From: Sapria himalayana
Lineage: Eukaryota > Streptophyta > Magnoliopsida > Malpighiales > Rafflesiaceae
Direction of reading: 5' to 3'
Assembly (NCBI GenBank): GCA_029783825.1
Contig: JAREIK010000501.1
Span: 76,166-140,165, forward strand
Length of the DNA stretch: 64,000 nucleotides
Below, piece after piece: positions 1-11,395 of the stretch; position 1 is the stretch's first letter; the number at the start of each line of letters is the position of its first letter. Under the pieces are notes generated by a model. That model was not told the origin of the DNA and did no database searches. It saw nothing but the letters and a program-made list of their open reading frames with translations. Position numbers and translations under genes: made by a program.

Positions 1-395
1 TCTCGATTGACTACATGCAAAATTGATGAATGTTTTAAGCCACTCAAAAAATCTTTATTCAAAATTCCATTAATAAATCTTTAGTACATCCACTTATGAT
101 ATGAACTCATTTTGCCCTGTTATATTTACAAAAAATAATGCTCAAATAATATTTTGAATTAAAAATTATATTACTTCGAAATATACTAATAATTAAATAA
201 AATTACTTACAAATGAATATTTAAAAATTAAATCACATCAATGTCGAGGCAATGCATTTGCATAATCTACACGAATAGATAAAGTAATTTTAGCATGATA
301 AAGATTAATAGATATCATGGTATTACAAGATAGAGGAAGCAAAATACGATAATGTACAAGAAAGGAAAGCAAAAACTAAAGACATTTAAAATTTG
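1..395. other. AT-rich DNA without recognised gene
   Basis: No coding region, repeat family or RNA gene is visible. The stretch is AT-rich and every frame is broken by stops. Confidence 0.6.
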
Positions 396-780
396 AAGGG
401 GGAGAGGGAGAGGGAGAGAGTGGGAGAGAGAAGGTGGGGAGAGAGAGAGAGAGAGAGGCAGAGAAATGGAGAGATGGAGAGAGAGAGAGAGAGAGATAAA
501 GGGGAGAGGGAGAGAGGGAGAGAAAGGGGGTAGAGAGAGGGGGAGAGAAATGGTGAAAGGGAGAGAGAGGGAGAGAGAGGGGGGAGAGAGAGGGAGATGG
601 AGAGAGAGAGAGAGAGAGAGATAGGGAGGGAGAGAGGGAGAGAGATATATATATAAATAGTAAGAAGGAGAGTGAGAAAGAAAATAACAAGAGAGAGAGA
701 GAGAGAGAAAGTTACATAGAAAGAAAAAGAGGAAGAGAGTGACACAGAAATAATTAGAGAGGGAGAGAGACACACATAGA
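396..780. repeat. GA-rich purine tract (GAGAGG/GA microsatellite)
   Basis: The + strand is almost pure purine, made of GAGAGG, GGGAGA and (GA)n blocks with a short AT island near 645-665. Long purine tracts of this kind can form triplex (H-DNA). The complementary CT strand has no stop codons in several frames, which creates spurious Ser/Leu/Pro open frames. Confidence 0.95.
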
Positions 781-1019
781 GTGCAATGTTAGAATGAGGA
801 ATTACATAAAAGAAAAACAATTTTTTTTCTATACAAAACTATTAGATATTACATCTTTTGTCATACATAAGTTCATATATGAGTCTAAGGCCTAAGGGCT
901 GGGATTAGGTAAGTGTACATTAATTGTATTATACCATATATGAGCCTGACTAACTGACACTCTCATGCTATGTGCTTACATATTGTTGATTATATATCTT
1001 TTTCCATTTAATCAAGTTA

Positions 1020-1662
1020 GTGCAACAAATTAGTATTATCCCATTAATAATTATATGTTAGTATACACATATTTTATGTAGTTATAAATAATTTTATATA
1101 GTTAAACATATAGATATATATAGATACATGCATACAAGTAGTTATAAGTAGTTATACATAAAAGTATAGTTTTAAATAATTATATAGATTTACATATATT
1201 TATACATATATGTATGCATAATTAAAATTAAAGTTATATTTATTTATATAGAGTTTTTTATAGTTATACAAATATTTATATATAGTTATACACATATAGT
1301 TAACCTTTATGGTGCATGTTTATATATATATAAATTTAAATATAGTTACATGTGGTTATACATATAGTTACACGTATAGTTAAACTTATATTTATACATG
1401 TATGTATATATATATATTTTTTCATATAATTTCATATATTTATACATATAGTTATTTATAGGTATAGATATACTAATATACATTTTTTATACTAATATAT
1501 AAAAATGTATATTAAATATATGTTGTTAAATATATATTTAAATATTGTTATGTATAAATTTTTTATAGTTATACATATAGTAAGATAGAATTATTTATAG
1601 TTAATTGTTATTATACATATAATATATATAGTTATAAAAAAATTATATATCATTAAACATTT

Positions 1663-1705
<43 letters not shown>

Positions 1706-2660
1706 TACGAGTAGTTATATTTAGTTTTACATATATATATATATACATAGTTATAAACATATATATAGATTTACATATATGTATACATATATGTATAAAT
1801 AGTTAAAAATATAGTTATATTTAATTATATAAAGTTTTATTTACTTTTACAAATATTTATATATAGTTATACACATAATTAAACATAATGTTGTATGTTG
1901 TTATACATGTAATTATAAATATAGTTACACCATATAAATACACATATAGTTTAACTTATATTTATACATGTAGGTATATATATTTTTTCTTATAATATCT
2001 TATATTTATACTTATAGTTATGTATAGGTATAGATATACTAAAATACATTTTTTTATACTAATATATAAAAATATTTAGTAAAAATATGTTGTTAATTAT
2101 AAATTTTAATATATTTATGTATAATGTTTTTATAGTTATACATATAGTCAAAGACAATTATTTATAGTTATATGTTCTTATACCTATAGTATATATAGTT
2201 AAAAATAGAGTTATATAGAGTTAAACATATAGTTATATATAGATATATTCATACAAGTAGTTATAAGTAGTTATATAAAAATGTATAAAAGTTTATAAAC
2301 AAATAAATAGATTAATTATATGAATACATATCTGTATACATAGTTACAAATATAGTTATATTTAATTATATAGAGTATTACATAGTTATACAAATATTTA
2401 TATAGTAAAATATAATTAAATATTATTATATATTATTAAACATATAGTATATTTTGTTAGAGATATAGTTATATAGATTTATATATATAGTTATAAATTA
2501 TAATTAAGTTAAAAAAATAGTTATATATAGTTGTGGATATAGTTATATAATTTGTTTACATAGTTACAAATATAATAAAATATAGTTATAAAAAGATTTA
2601 TATAATTATAGAAATATTTATAAATAATTATACATATATAGTTAAACATATAGTTATTGA
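1020..2660. repeat. AT-rich minisatellite (ATAGTTATA family) with higher-order copies
   Basis: Short units around ATAGTTATA and ACATATAGTT are repeated for about 1.6 kb. A longer order is superimposed. A block with TTAAACAT, TAGATATAT, CATACAAGTAGTTAT recurs near 1102, 1651 and 2221. A block with TTATACATGTA and GGTATAGATATACTAA recurs near 1395-1475 and 1960-2040. The spacing is about 550-570 bp, so there are roughly three degenerate copies. A (TA)n run lies at about 1665-1702. A related stretch is at 31310-31700. Confidence 0.85.
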
Positions 2661-2930
2661 TCATACTCAAGATCATCCTAACTTTTAATCATTGCAAGAC
2701 TTTTAATATTTGGCTATCTCTCAAAGCCGCAACTTATGTTTGTTTATTTATTAGAGGTTAATCACCATACAATTAGTCCAACATGATGTTGATCATAAAA
2801 TTTGCCCACTAAATCACTATTATGGTCTAGAAAGTAGCATTCTAGATATCTCTCTATGGCTATCACATATTTGTTATGAGTTAACAATAATATGACAAAT
2901 CATCATTATATTAATTAAATATCTCAACTA

Positions 2931-3960
2931 TTTTACAACAAGAAAATATCAAATTTTCTAGGGAATTTTACCTATGGATCAATCCCTAGCTAAATTATAA
3001 GGGATTAGCCAGGGAATAGCAAGGGATTTATGATCTTTTTTTGGAAAAAAAATAGTGGATTAGCGACGGATTAGCGAGAGAAAAATTTTCGAAAATTTTG
3101 CTCAAAAAAAGAGGGGGATTTAGCGACAGATTTAGAAACAGATTAGCGACAGAAAATTTTCGTAAAATCCACTCAAAAATGTGGGGATTTTAGCTACGGA
3201 TTTAGCGATGCAAAATTTTCATAACTCCAGCTCAAAAAAACGCAGAATTTAGCAACGTATATTGCAACAGAATATCCCTTGCTAATAAAAGCATGAAATT
3301 AGTGACGAAATTAGTGATGGATTTTCCCTAGCTAATTTTTAGCAACGAATATATCGACAGATTTTCCCTCGCTAATATAATCCATAATTTAGCGATGGAT
3401 TTAGCGACGAATTTTCCCTTCCTAATAAAATCAATGATTTAGCGATGGATTTAGCGATAGATTTTCCATTGCTAATAAAATTCTTGATTTAGCGACGGAT
3501 TTTTCCTTGCTAATAAAATCAATGATTTTGTGACAAATTTAGCGATGGATTTTCCCTTGCTAATAAAATTCTTGATTTAGTGACGGATTTTTCTTTATTA
3601 ATAAAATCCTTAATTTAGTGACGGATTTAGCGACGAATTTTCACTAACTAATAAAATCTGTATTTTAACTACGGATTTAGGATGCGAATATCTCTAACTA
3701 ATAAAATCCATAAATTAGTGACGGATTTTAATGACAAAATTTCACTAGAAAATAAAATTTTTAATTTTGTGATGGATTTAGTGACAAAATTTCCCTCGCT
3801 AATTATTAGTGATGAATTTTTCCTAGCTAATTATGTCTCGACATAATCTGCCACTGAATTTTCATAATTTCTGCCCAAAGAAAAGCGGAGAATTTAGCGA
3901 CAGAATTTCACTAGATAATTATTACCGACTGATTTTCCCCAGTTAATTTAAATTCATCAC
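2931..3960 (+). mobile_element. CACTA transposon terminus A (left end, + orientation)
   Basis: From about 2935 the sequence matches, in inverse orientation, the end at 33939: a CAAGAAAAT-like tip, then TAGGGAATTTTA, ATCAATCCCTAGCTAAATTA and GGGATTAG blocks. It is followed by about 0.9 kb of subterminal repeats built on TTTAGCGACGGATTT and TTCCCTTGCTAATAAAATC. CACTA (En/Spm) elements carry CACTA tips and arrays of short subterminal motifs bound by their own proteins. The outermost bases are degraded: TTTTACAACAAG is seen where CACTACAACAAG is expected. No transposase reading frame is attached to this end; decayed hAT and copia DNA follows instead. Confidence 0.8.
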
Positions 3961-4284
3961 TAAATAATTATCTAAATTTATTTTTTTATTAGTTTATATA
4001 CAATTACAATCAATAATTCTTTAAATATATTTTTTTTCAAAATATATGCATTTAGCTAGGAATTTTTTTTAGCTATTTGGGTTAGTTATAATTTCATATA
4101 TAGACCATGACATACCTTTCCAAAATAACATATATATATATATATATATATTAGTTTTTGATGATATTTATATATGTAGATTTATAAATATAAGTTTTCA
4201 AAAATATTCATTGATATAATTATATAAATATAATAGAGTGTGTGTGTGTGTGTGTATGTTTTAGAAAACTTTTGTACATTAACT

Positions 4285-4342
<58 letters not shown>

Positions 4343-4380
4343 TACATATAATCTAACTATATTTTTGAATTTTAAAATTA
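3961..4380. repeat. Microsatellite cluster (TA)n, (GT)n, (TTTA)n
   Basis: A (TA) run lies at about 4131-4151, a (GT)9 run at 4238-4256, a (TA) run at about 4285-4310 and a (TTTA) run at 4310-4343. The segment follows directly on the CACTA subterminal repeats. Confidence 0.9.
4094..4119 (-). repeat. 26-bp exact inverted match to 18167-18192
   Basis: These 26 bases are the exact reverse complement of 18167-18192. A diverged relative in the same orientation as 4094 lies at 33235-33261, just inside the right CACTA end. The motif (core GGTATGTCATGGTCTATA) therefore seems to mark the inner edge of this CACTA family's terminal region. Confidence 0.85.
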
Positions 4381-6422
4381 TTGTACAGGCTTATATATTT
4401 AACCTAAATATATAATTGAATTTGAAAATTACTGTACATGTTGGGGTATTTTAATGTTTGACATTTTAAATGCATTAATATGTAAATATATTTTTTATTT
4501 GGTTTAATTTTTGTAAATATCTAAAGCAATGCATTTTTCTTTTGTAAATATTTTCAAGTTGGGTATATAAAAGTAACGTCATATTTTTTTTAATAATTTC
4601 AAATCTAGGTTTAAACTCACTTGAACCTCAAGATGGTGTAGTCATGTTGGGTGAAAAGCTCACCTGAACCTGAACGTGGCATTTGGCTGAAGTAATGTTG
4701 GGTGCAAAGCTCACCTGAACATTGTCATATATGGGTAAAGTAAAGCGGGGTGTAAACTAATTTGAACACCCTGACTCACACTGGTTTACTCTGAAAACTA
4801 ATTTGAATATCTTGACTCACTCTAGTTTTACTCCTGTTATTTGATAACAAAAGTGAATTTTTGCTACAAATGGGCGCTCTAAGTGTTATATGAGAGACAA
4901 TCGATACGATATAGTTGAAGGTCAGATAATTAACAAAATCTTCACCTAAGATGTTTTATTTTTTGTTTGGAATTAAATGGATGCATAACTGGGGGTTGAG
5001 TTCTGTTGTGATTTTATTTACCTTATTTTCTTTTTATTTCATGTTATTTGATGGGATCACTCAACCCAATGATATGCATGACATATTTAATATTGAATGT
5101 TTAATTTTTTTTCTACATTTTAATTGTCAACATGGTATTAGAGACAGATATATATATGTGATTTAGAGATTACAAATTATAGAAGGGCACTTGCACTTAT
5201 CTCTAACAAAAAAAATGCACACAGTAAGTGCAACAAGTCCTCGCATAAGGGTAGCAGGCACGCACAGTGTGCGACAAGAAGTGTGTACAATGTACAACAA
5301 GGAGCACACAATGCTAGACAAGTGGTAGCAGAGGCATAATGCATGATAGAGGCATAATGCATGGTGGAGGCATGCAATGTGCAATGGGTTTTTATCAAAA
5401 AACCTTAACGGTGCACAACAATATATGGTAGTGACTGGTAATGGAAGATGGTAATTTTGTCCATAAATTCTAATTAGTGTTTTTGTAGTTCTATAAAAAA
5501 AGGAGGAAAAAATTAAGTATAGTTATTTTTCAATTTTTTTGAGATATCACAATTTTGTGATATTGTCTGGATTATCATAGTAGAGGTAGATAAAAGAAAG
5601 TCTTAGTTCAATGAATTCATTATTGGAGGATTAGTCACATTAAAAATAATTATTATATATTATTTTTAGAGAATAGTTCGATAGTATTATGTTGTAGTGA
5701 GAGAGATAGACTTTTAGTCAGAGTTATCAAGGGGTTTTCATAGAGTCAATTCATCACAACACATACTAAGAATGAGTATACATAATTTTTCCCTAAGATA
5801 ATAATAAATTATTATTTTCTTATAAGTATCAATGATTATTTTATTTGTACTCTCATTTCATATTTATTGATTATCAACACAAGAGTAAATATTTATATCA
5901 TTGATAATTATATTTTATTTTTTATTTTCTTTTCTTATTTTGAAAATATTATTATTACCAATTGAAAAATATTTAAAAGTTATTGATTATGCTATTATTC
6001 AGCATTAATCTTTATTACTTCCTTGTATCATAATTATTTTTGATTGTCCTATTAGTTTATTTTATGTGAGTTATCTTTTTAGATAATTATATTATAGCTT
6101 TATTATTATTTCTATTATTATTTATTTGAATAATTAGCAGACTCTGAGGAAGATTCTATTTGAGATTATGTAGGTTAAATGATATATTCTTTCTTTAAAA
6201 ATGAGATCTCTCTTTATATATATGAGTATTTTGAATTTATTACTTATGCATTCCCAACTGGAGTATTTATCACTAGTTAAATTAAGAATATTTTATTATT
6301 TTCTTAAGAATATTTTGATTATAGAATATGAGACATATCAGCTACAAAAGCATACTAATATTTTGTATCCTATCCGCTAGTTTGTTTTGATTAGGTACTT
6401 ATGCAATCTTATACAATACAAT
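4381..6422 (+). other. Degraded, possibly LTR-retrotransposon-derived DNA
   Basis: No gene is recognisable. A primer-binding-site-like string, TGGTATTAGAGAC, lies at 5133-5145 right after CAACA. It resembles the initiator-tRNA-Met site (TGGTATCAGAGC) that follows copia LTRs. A 23-bp direct repeat with core GCTCACCTGAAC occurs at 4644 and 4694. A TATAAAAAAAGGAGG promoter-like string lies near 5492. A short GC-richer segment (5200-5400) carries GCATAATGCATG repeats. No matching LTR partner was found, so the assignment is weak. Confidence 0.3.
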
Positions 6423-6801
6423 TAGGGGTGTCAAGTGTGCTGGTGGCTTGAGCACGACCCATGACATGACACAATTTAGACATATCAGGTTTGACATGGC
6501 ATGGTTCAAAGTAATGTCTGGGCTTCACTCGTGCTAGCCTATTGCACTTCTCTTGTGGGAACACACGAGCCTCATGTCGTATCAAGTATGGCCCATGAGG
6601 TAGGCACATTGACATGAAATGTGCCATGACCACATCTAAAAAAAGCATTCATTTTAAAATGGTTGCTATTTCTGATTGGAAAACACTTGTTGCTGTGCTG
6701 TTGGCCAAAATAAAAAAAAATTCTAATTATTTTATCTATTGGATTAGATCCGAATCCAATGGTTTAATGGGAAAAATTTGATATATGGTTGTTAAATAGA
6801 T

Positions 6802-6850
6802 AAAATATTATTTATAGATATAATGTTATTTTATCTATAAATAATATTTT
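6802..6850. repeat. Perfect 19-bp inverted repeat (hairpin)
   Basis: Arm 6802-6820 is the exact reverse complement of 6832-6850, with an 11-base loop. It is AT-only except for one G/C per arm. It lies inside the hAT region, and no miRNA-like context is seen. Confidence 0.85.
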
Positions 6851-7699
6851 GATATATTTTATTTTTCATAATTAATTTGTAATTACGTCTTCTCTCCCCT
6901 CTTCTTCTGGCTCTTCTTTTAAATTATAAAAGCATTATAGTTTCCTGTTTGTGCCCATAATTTTTTTAATTATAATTTTAATTTACTAGAATGTTAGAGT
7001 TATTTTTATGATGAGCTATGACTTCGAAGCATGCGAATATGATGCAGAGGTAAAAAAATACATGCTGCCCACATAAATTAAAGATACATATTACATTGCA
7101 TATATTTTCTTTAATAATTTTTATATAAATAAATAAATTAACAAAAAAAGTAAAAGATTAGGAAAATACTATTCTTCTTCTCATGCTTTAGTCTCTTAAA
7201 TTAATAAATAACAAATAATAAATATTATAAAAATGAATTAGACTTATATGTAGATAATAGGTGTAACTTGATAGAAATGTTTGAGGTTGAAACTAAGTTT
7301 TCTTTTATGACATTGAGGCATGTGACTAAAAAACTTAAAAATAAGCAAACTTTAGTAGTATACACACATTTTAACATAATATAAAATAAAATTTTAGAGA
7401 TATCGAAGAAGATTCGATATAATATATATATTATGAAAGATATATATATGTAGGAGGGGCTATTGGTGGCATTGACCACTATAATAGATATGCCAATTAA
7501 TACACTAAAAAATGGTGTATTGGATCTTAGACAAACTTAATTTAGCGGTGAAATTTTGAAGTTGTATCAACTTAAGGTTTATTGACTTCATTTATGACAA
7601 TGAGTTTGGAAGGAAAGACTTGATAGTATTCATATTATGCAAACTTACTTTTAATTTATTTATCATAGAATTTCTAGTTAAATTAGTAGGAATAACATA

Positions 7700-9060
7700 A
7701 TAATTAGTAATAAATGAACTTAAAAAGCAATGAAGTGATTTTTGTGACTTTCGGCATTTAGATTAGTTGCGATGATGTATTCACATAAGTTATCACCCAC
7801 TATATCGATTTTAAGTAGAACATTAAATTAAAAAAATTATATTTTCATGAGATTGTTCATCATCATTATGACACTATATATGAGTGTTTTTCAAAGATCT
7901 TTAGAGAATATAATATTCAAAATAAAATTTTTAGTATTATATTTGGTAATGTTTCAAATATAAGTGTTGTGATTAATATGTTTATGAGAATTATTAGATA
8001 TGTATCATTAGATGATATTTTTAATGTTAGTTATATGTATCATATAATTAATCTAATAGTGCAAGTATGAATAAAAATTGTTTTATTCATATTTGAAAAT
8101 ATAACAAATTCACTAAAAGTTAAATATATTAAGATACCTAGCATACAATAATATTTTTACATTTTATGTTCGTAAGTAGGCATAAAAAAGAAAAAATTTA
8201 AAATGAATGTTAGATTCCATTAGTATTATACATAGTTTATGTTGAATTCAAGTGTTGGCAATCAACACTTGATATTCAACGACATCAATAGTAAAATTAT
8301 TATTAATAATTTAGATTATAAGATAACAATTTAGTTTTTGAAATTCTTAAAGATTTTTATGATATGATAAATATGTCTTAACTTATCTAAATTCTTACTA
8401 TATGTATTGTATTTAAGTGTATATGTAAAATTAGTTATACATTTAACAAATATAGAAGATATACATTATGAATGTTTACTTTTTATTATTTGATTGCATC
8501 TATGGATAATAAGGTTAAGATGGAAGAGCTATAAAACATATTAAAATATTTATTCACATGCATTAATAAAATAGAATAAACATATTGTAGGATTCATGAA
8601 CAATTAGATAATATGTTTAAATATTATGACACTAAGTATTATAATTTTAGTGAGTCTTTTAGTTAGTTTTCGAGAATAGATATTAACAAATTATTTGAAT
8701 ACAATAATTTTTTCATTCTGTTAACTAGAGGTAAATGATGTGATGGTTCATCGAATAAGAGAGAGCTATCTATGTACTTAGATATTATTTATTGCTTTAT
8801 TTTATCATATGATTATATTAAAAATTTAGATATATTAAATTAGTGAAAATAATATAAATCCATCAATCTCATATTATCTAAGATTAAATGTGATCTTCTA
8901 ACTCATCTGGAATATAACATAATATTGGATCCTTTTTATTCTGGGATTATGGATATTATTTTAGATAAGAGACTGATATTGTGACACAATATGATAAAAG
9001 TATTCTTATGATTAAAAGACTAAGAGGATCCAAAAATAAGTTTTTAGGATTAAGTGAAAT
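7700..9060 (+). pseudogene. Ricesleeper-type hAT transposase, decayed
   Basis: Plus-strand translation across frames gives recognisable blocks of a plant ricesleeper/DAYSLEEPER-like hAT transposase. The RNase-H-like core appears near 7900-8070, with FGNVSNISVVINMF standing for the family's DNASSND block and HIINLIVQV at 8041-8067 for the C.HILNLIVQ block. Next comes FEILKDFYDMINMS, then SYTFNKYR, then ASMDNKVKMEEL (the DPR.K.D block). The C-terminal dimerisation (hATC) region at about 8730-9060 reads NKRELSMYLD, LDILN*WK and LSKIKCDLL. In-frame stops and frameshifts occur throughout, so it cannot encode a working enzyme. The hATC part was duplicated downstream (9880-10062). Confidence 0.75.
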
Positions 9061-10930
9061 AATTGCTAGTGAATGATGACTCACACGACATCAATGATAT
9101 CGAGGGTTAACTATAAGTTTGAGATGTGATGATCTGAAACATACAAATTTATTGTGGATATTAGAAGACTGACATGTTATTATTGCTAATTACTATTTAT
9201 TGTCATGATTTTTACTTAGTTTTCTAATTTATTATTATTTGTGATATCATGATGAAATCAAAATAATGAAATAGATAAATTTTTTATTGAGTTATGATTT
9301 TTATTTATTTTTATTTTAAAAATTAAAATTCTATCTTAAAAACTAACATTGTTTGACAAAATTAATGCATATGGCTTCCTGCCTGATGCCTAGTGGCTGT
9401 AGGCATTGGCAGATGGGTTGGCCTGGCCAGTACAGTTTTGTGGCTGTGGCCACAGGCCATTGAGCACTAGCTAGCTGCCAATAAGCTAGTGTTAGCATCT
9501 AGTAGCCAGGAGCCAGCCAACTAGCTAGAGTGAGGGGGCACAGGTAGTGGCCAATGCAACACACGAGACTGAGAAAAATGGGCCTTTGGGCCATGTTAGC
9601 ACCCAGCAGCCAGGTACTCCTTAGTCATGCCATAAGAGCAGGAATACCTTAGGCACTCAATAAGTGTAGGCACCATAATGCCCTTGCCATAGTGCCTCGC
9701 TTGGGGGGAGGCATCCCCATTTGTGAAAGACAAAACGGCATGAATTACTGGAAGCACTCCTAATGGGAGGCAATCACTTTAAATGCCATCCCCCTCCCAC
9801 CACAAAAATCAAACCCGAAGATATGCATTATCTCTCTCCTCTCTTCATAAAATTACTAAAAATCATACAAATTTCATCTATCTCATATTATTAAAGATTA
9901 TACGTGATTTACTAATCTTTTTGGTTTCTTTCATATTATTAAGTTTATTTTTTTTTGTGATTATTTATATTATTTCAGATATGAGATTGATATTGTGCCC
10001 ATATATCATAAAAATATTCTCATGCTTAAAAGACTGTGAGGATTCATTAATTAGTCTTTAGGATCAAGTGAAAAAATTACTAGTAGATGATTACTCACAT
10101 GACTTCGAGGGTATCGAGGTTTTGACACAAACTTGTGATGTGACAATCAGAACCATACAAACTTATCTTGGATATTATAAGACTCACATGTTGTTATTGT
10201 TGACTACTGTTGATTATTGTGTTTTTTACTTAATTTCTAATTTATTATTATCTGTGATATTGTGATAAGATCAATATCAAAATCACAAAATAAATATATA
10301 TTTTTTGAGTTGACTCTTTTTCATTTTCATTAACAATATAATATAGTTTATTTTTAATATTTAAATTGTTAAAAATCAAAATTATATATTAAAAAAAAAC
10401 TCTATATGACAAAGTTATAACTTCCTGATGGGAGGCACGCCCATTGGTGACTTTTGTTGGCTGTCGTGCTTTTTTCTTAGTTTTTTAATTTATTATTATT
10501 TGTGATATTATGATGAAATCAAAATCATGAAATATATGTGTTTTTTAGTGAGATGATTTTTATTCATTTTCATTTACAATGCAATACAATTAATATTTTA
10601 TAATATAATTTTTAAAAATTAAATTTCAATTTTAAAAACAAACTCTGTATGACAAAGTTAGTGCCCATGGCCCCTTGCTTGATGCCTAATGGTCACTAGG
10701 CATTGGTTGATGGGTTGTCCTAGTTTGTACAATATAGTGGCTATGGCCATAGGCCACTAGGCACTGGCTATTTGCTAGTCAGCCAGTGTTAGCACCTAAT
10801 AGTCAGGAATTAGCTAACCAACTAGGGTGAGGGGGCATAGGTAGTGGCCAACTCGACCATGTCCTACCCAACACGTCTGGTTGAGAAAAGTGGGCCTTTG
10901 GGCTATGTTAGCACCTAAAGGCCATGCTTG
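8870..10930 (+). repeat. Direct duplication of the hAT 3' region (two copies plus a partial third)
   Basis: The block at about 8870-9600 (end of the hATC code, stop, AT-rich 3' part, then a GC-rich subterminal part with GGCATTGG, GTGGCTGTGGCCA, GAGGGGGCA and GGGCCTTTGGGC) is repeated at about 9880-10930. The second copy is interrupted: its AT-rich 3' part, marked by TTTATTATTATTTGTGATAT, is present twice, near 10220 and 10490. Divergence between copies is moderate, so the duplication is old. Confidence 0.8.
9880..10062 (+). pseudogene. Second copy of the hATC domain (fragment)
   Basis: The open frame here reads IYLILLKIIRDLLIF, then DMRLILCPYIIK and IFSCLKDCEDSLISL. It aligns block by block with 8870-9060 (INLILSKIKCDLLTH, DKRLIL*HNMIK, VFL*LKD*EDP). 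It is therefore the duplicated end of the same hAT transposase and not an independent small gene. It ends in a stop at the position where the longer relic also ends. Confidence 0.7.
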
Positions 10931-11039
10931 CAAAAGGCATGCCTTGAGCTCAAGCATGCCTTAAGCATGCCATATGCACTGGCCCCACAATGCATCAGTC
11001 AGAATAATACTTACAAGTAAGAGGTTAAGAAAAGAGCCG

Positions 11040-11395
11040 ATATTTTATTTTATAGAGGATTATATGATGTTTCAATTCATTTAATATAGTGAACTATATT
11101 AGTTCTTAACCAATGCTTGAGATAATCAGGTAATATGATTTGAAATATAAGAGATCTAACTTTCATGATGTGAGAGATATTAGTCTAAATAAACAAAAAA
11201 TTCTTACAAAGAATTTGATATTTTATTTTGTCTATAGTTATATATTACTGCAATTCATTTAATATAGTCAACAATATTAGTTCTTAACCAATGCTTGAAA
11301 GGCAAATGGGCTATATTATTTGAGATATAAGAGTTTTAATTTTTAAGATGTGAGAGTTACTAGTCTAAAAAAAGAATTAATTCTTATAATAAATT
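11040..11395 (+). repeat. 178-bp tandem duplication inside the DUF659 hAT relic
   Basis: 11040-11217 and 11218-11395 are diverged tandem copies. Both carry GATATTTTATTTT, CAATTCATTTAATATAGT and TTAGTTCTTAACCAATGCTTG in the same order. Confidence 0.85.

Noticed and set aside
315..820. Minus-strand Ser/Leu/Pro-rich open frames
   Set aside because: They are translations of the CT strand of a GA microsatellite, overlapping in several frames.
7225..7479. 84-codon minus-strand open frame
   Set aside because: It has no recognisable motif and lies antisense in the hAT 5' region. The length is expected by chance in AT-rich DNA.
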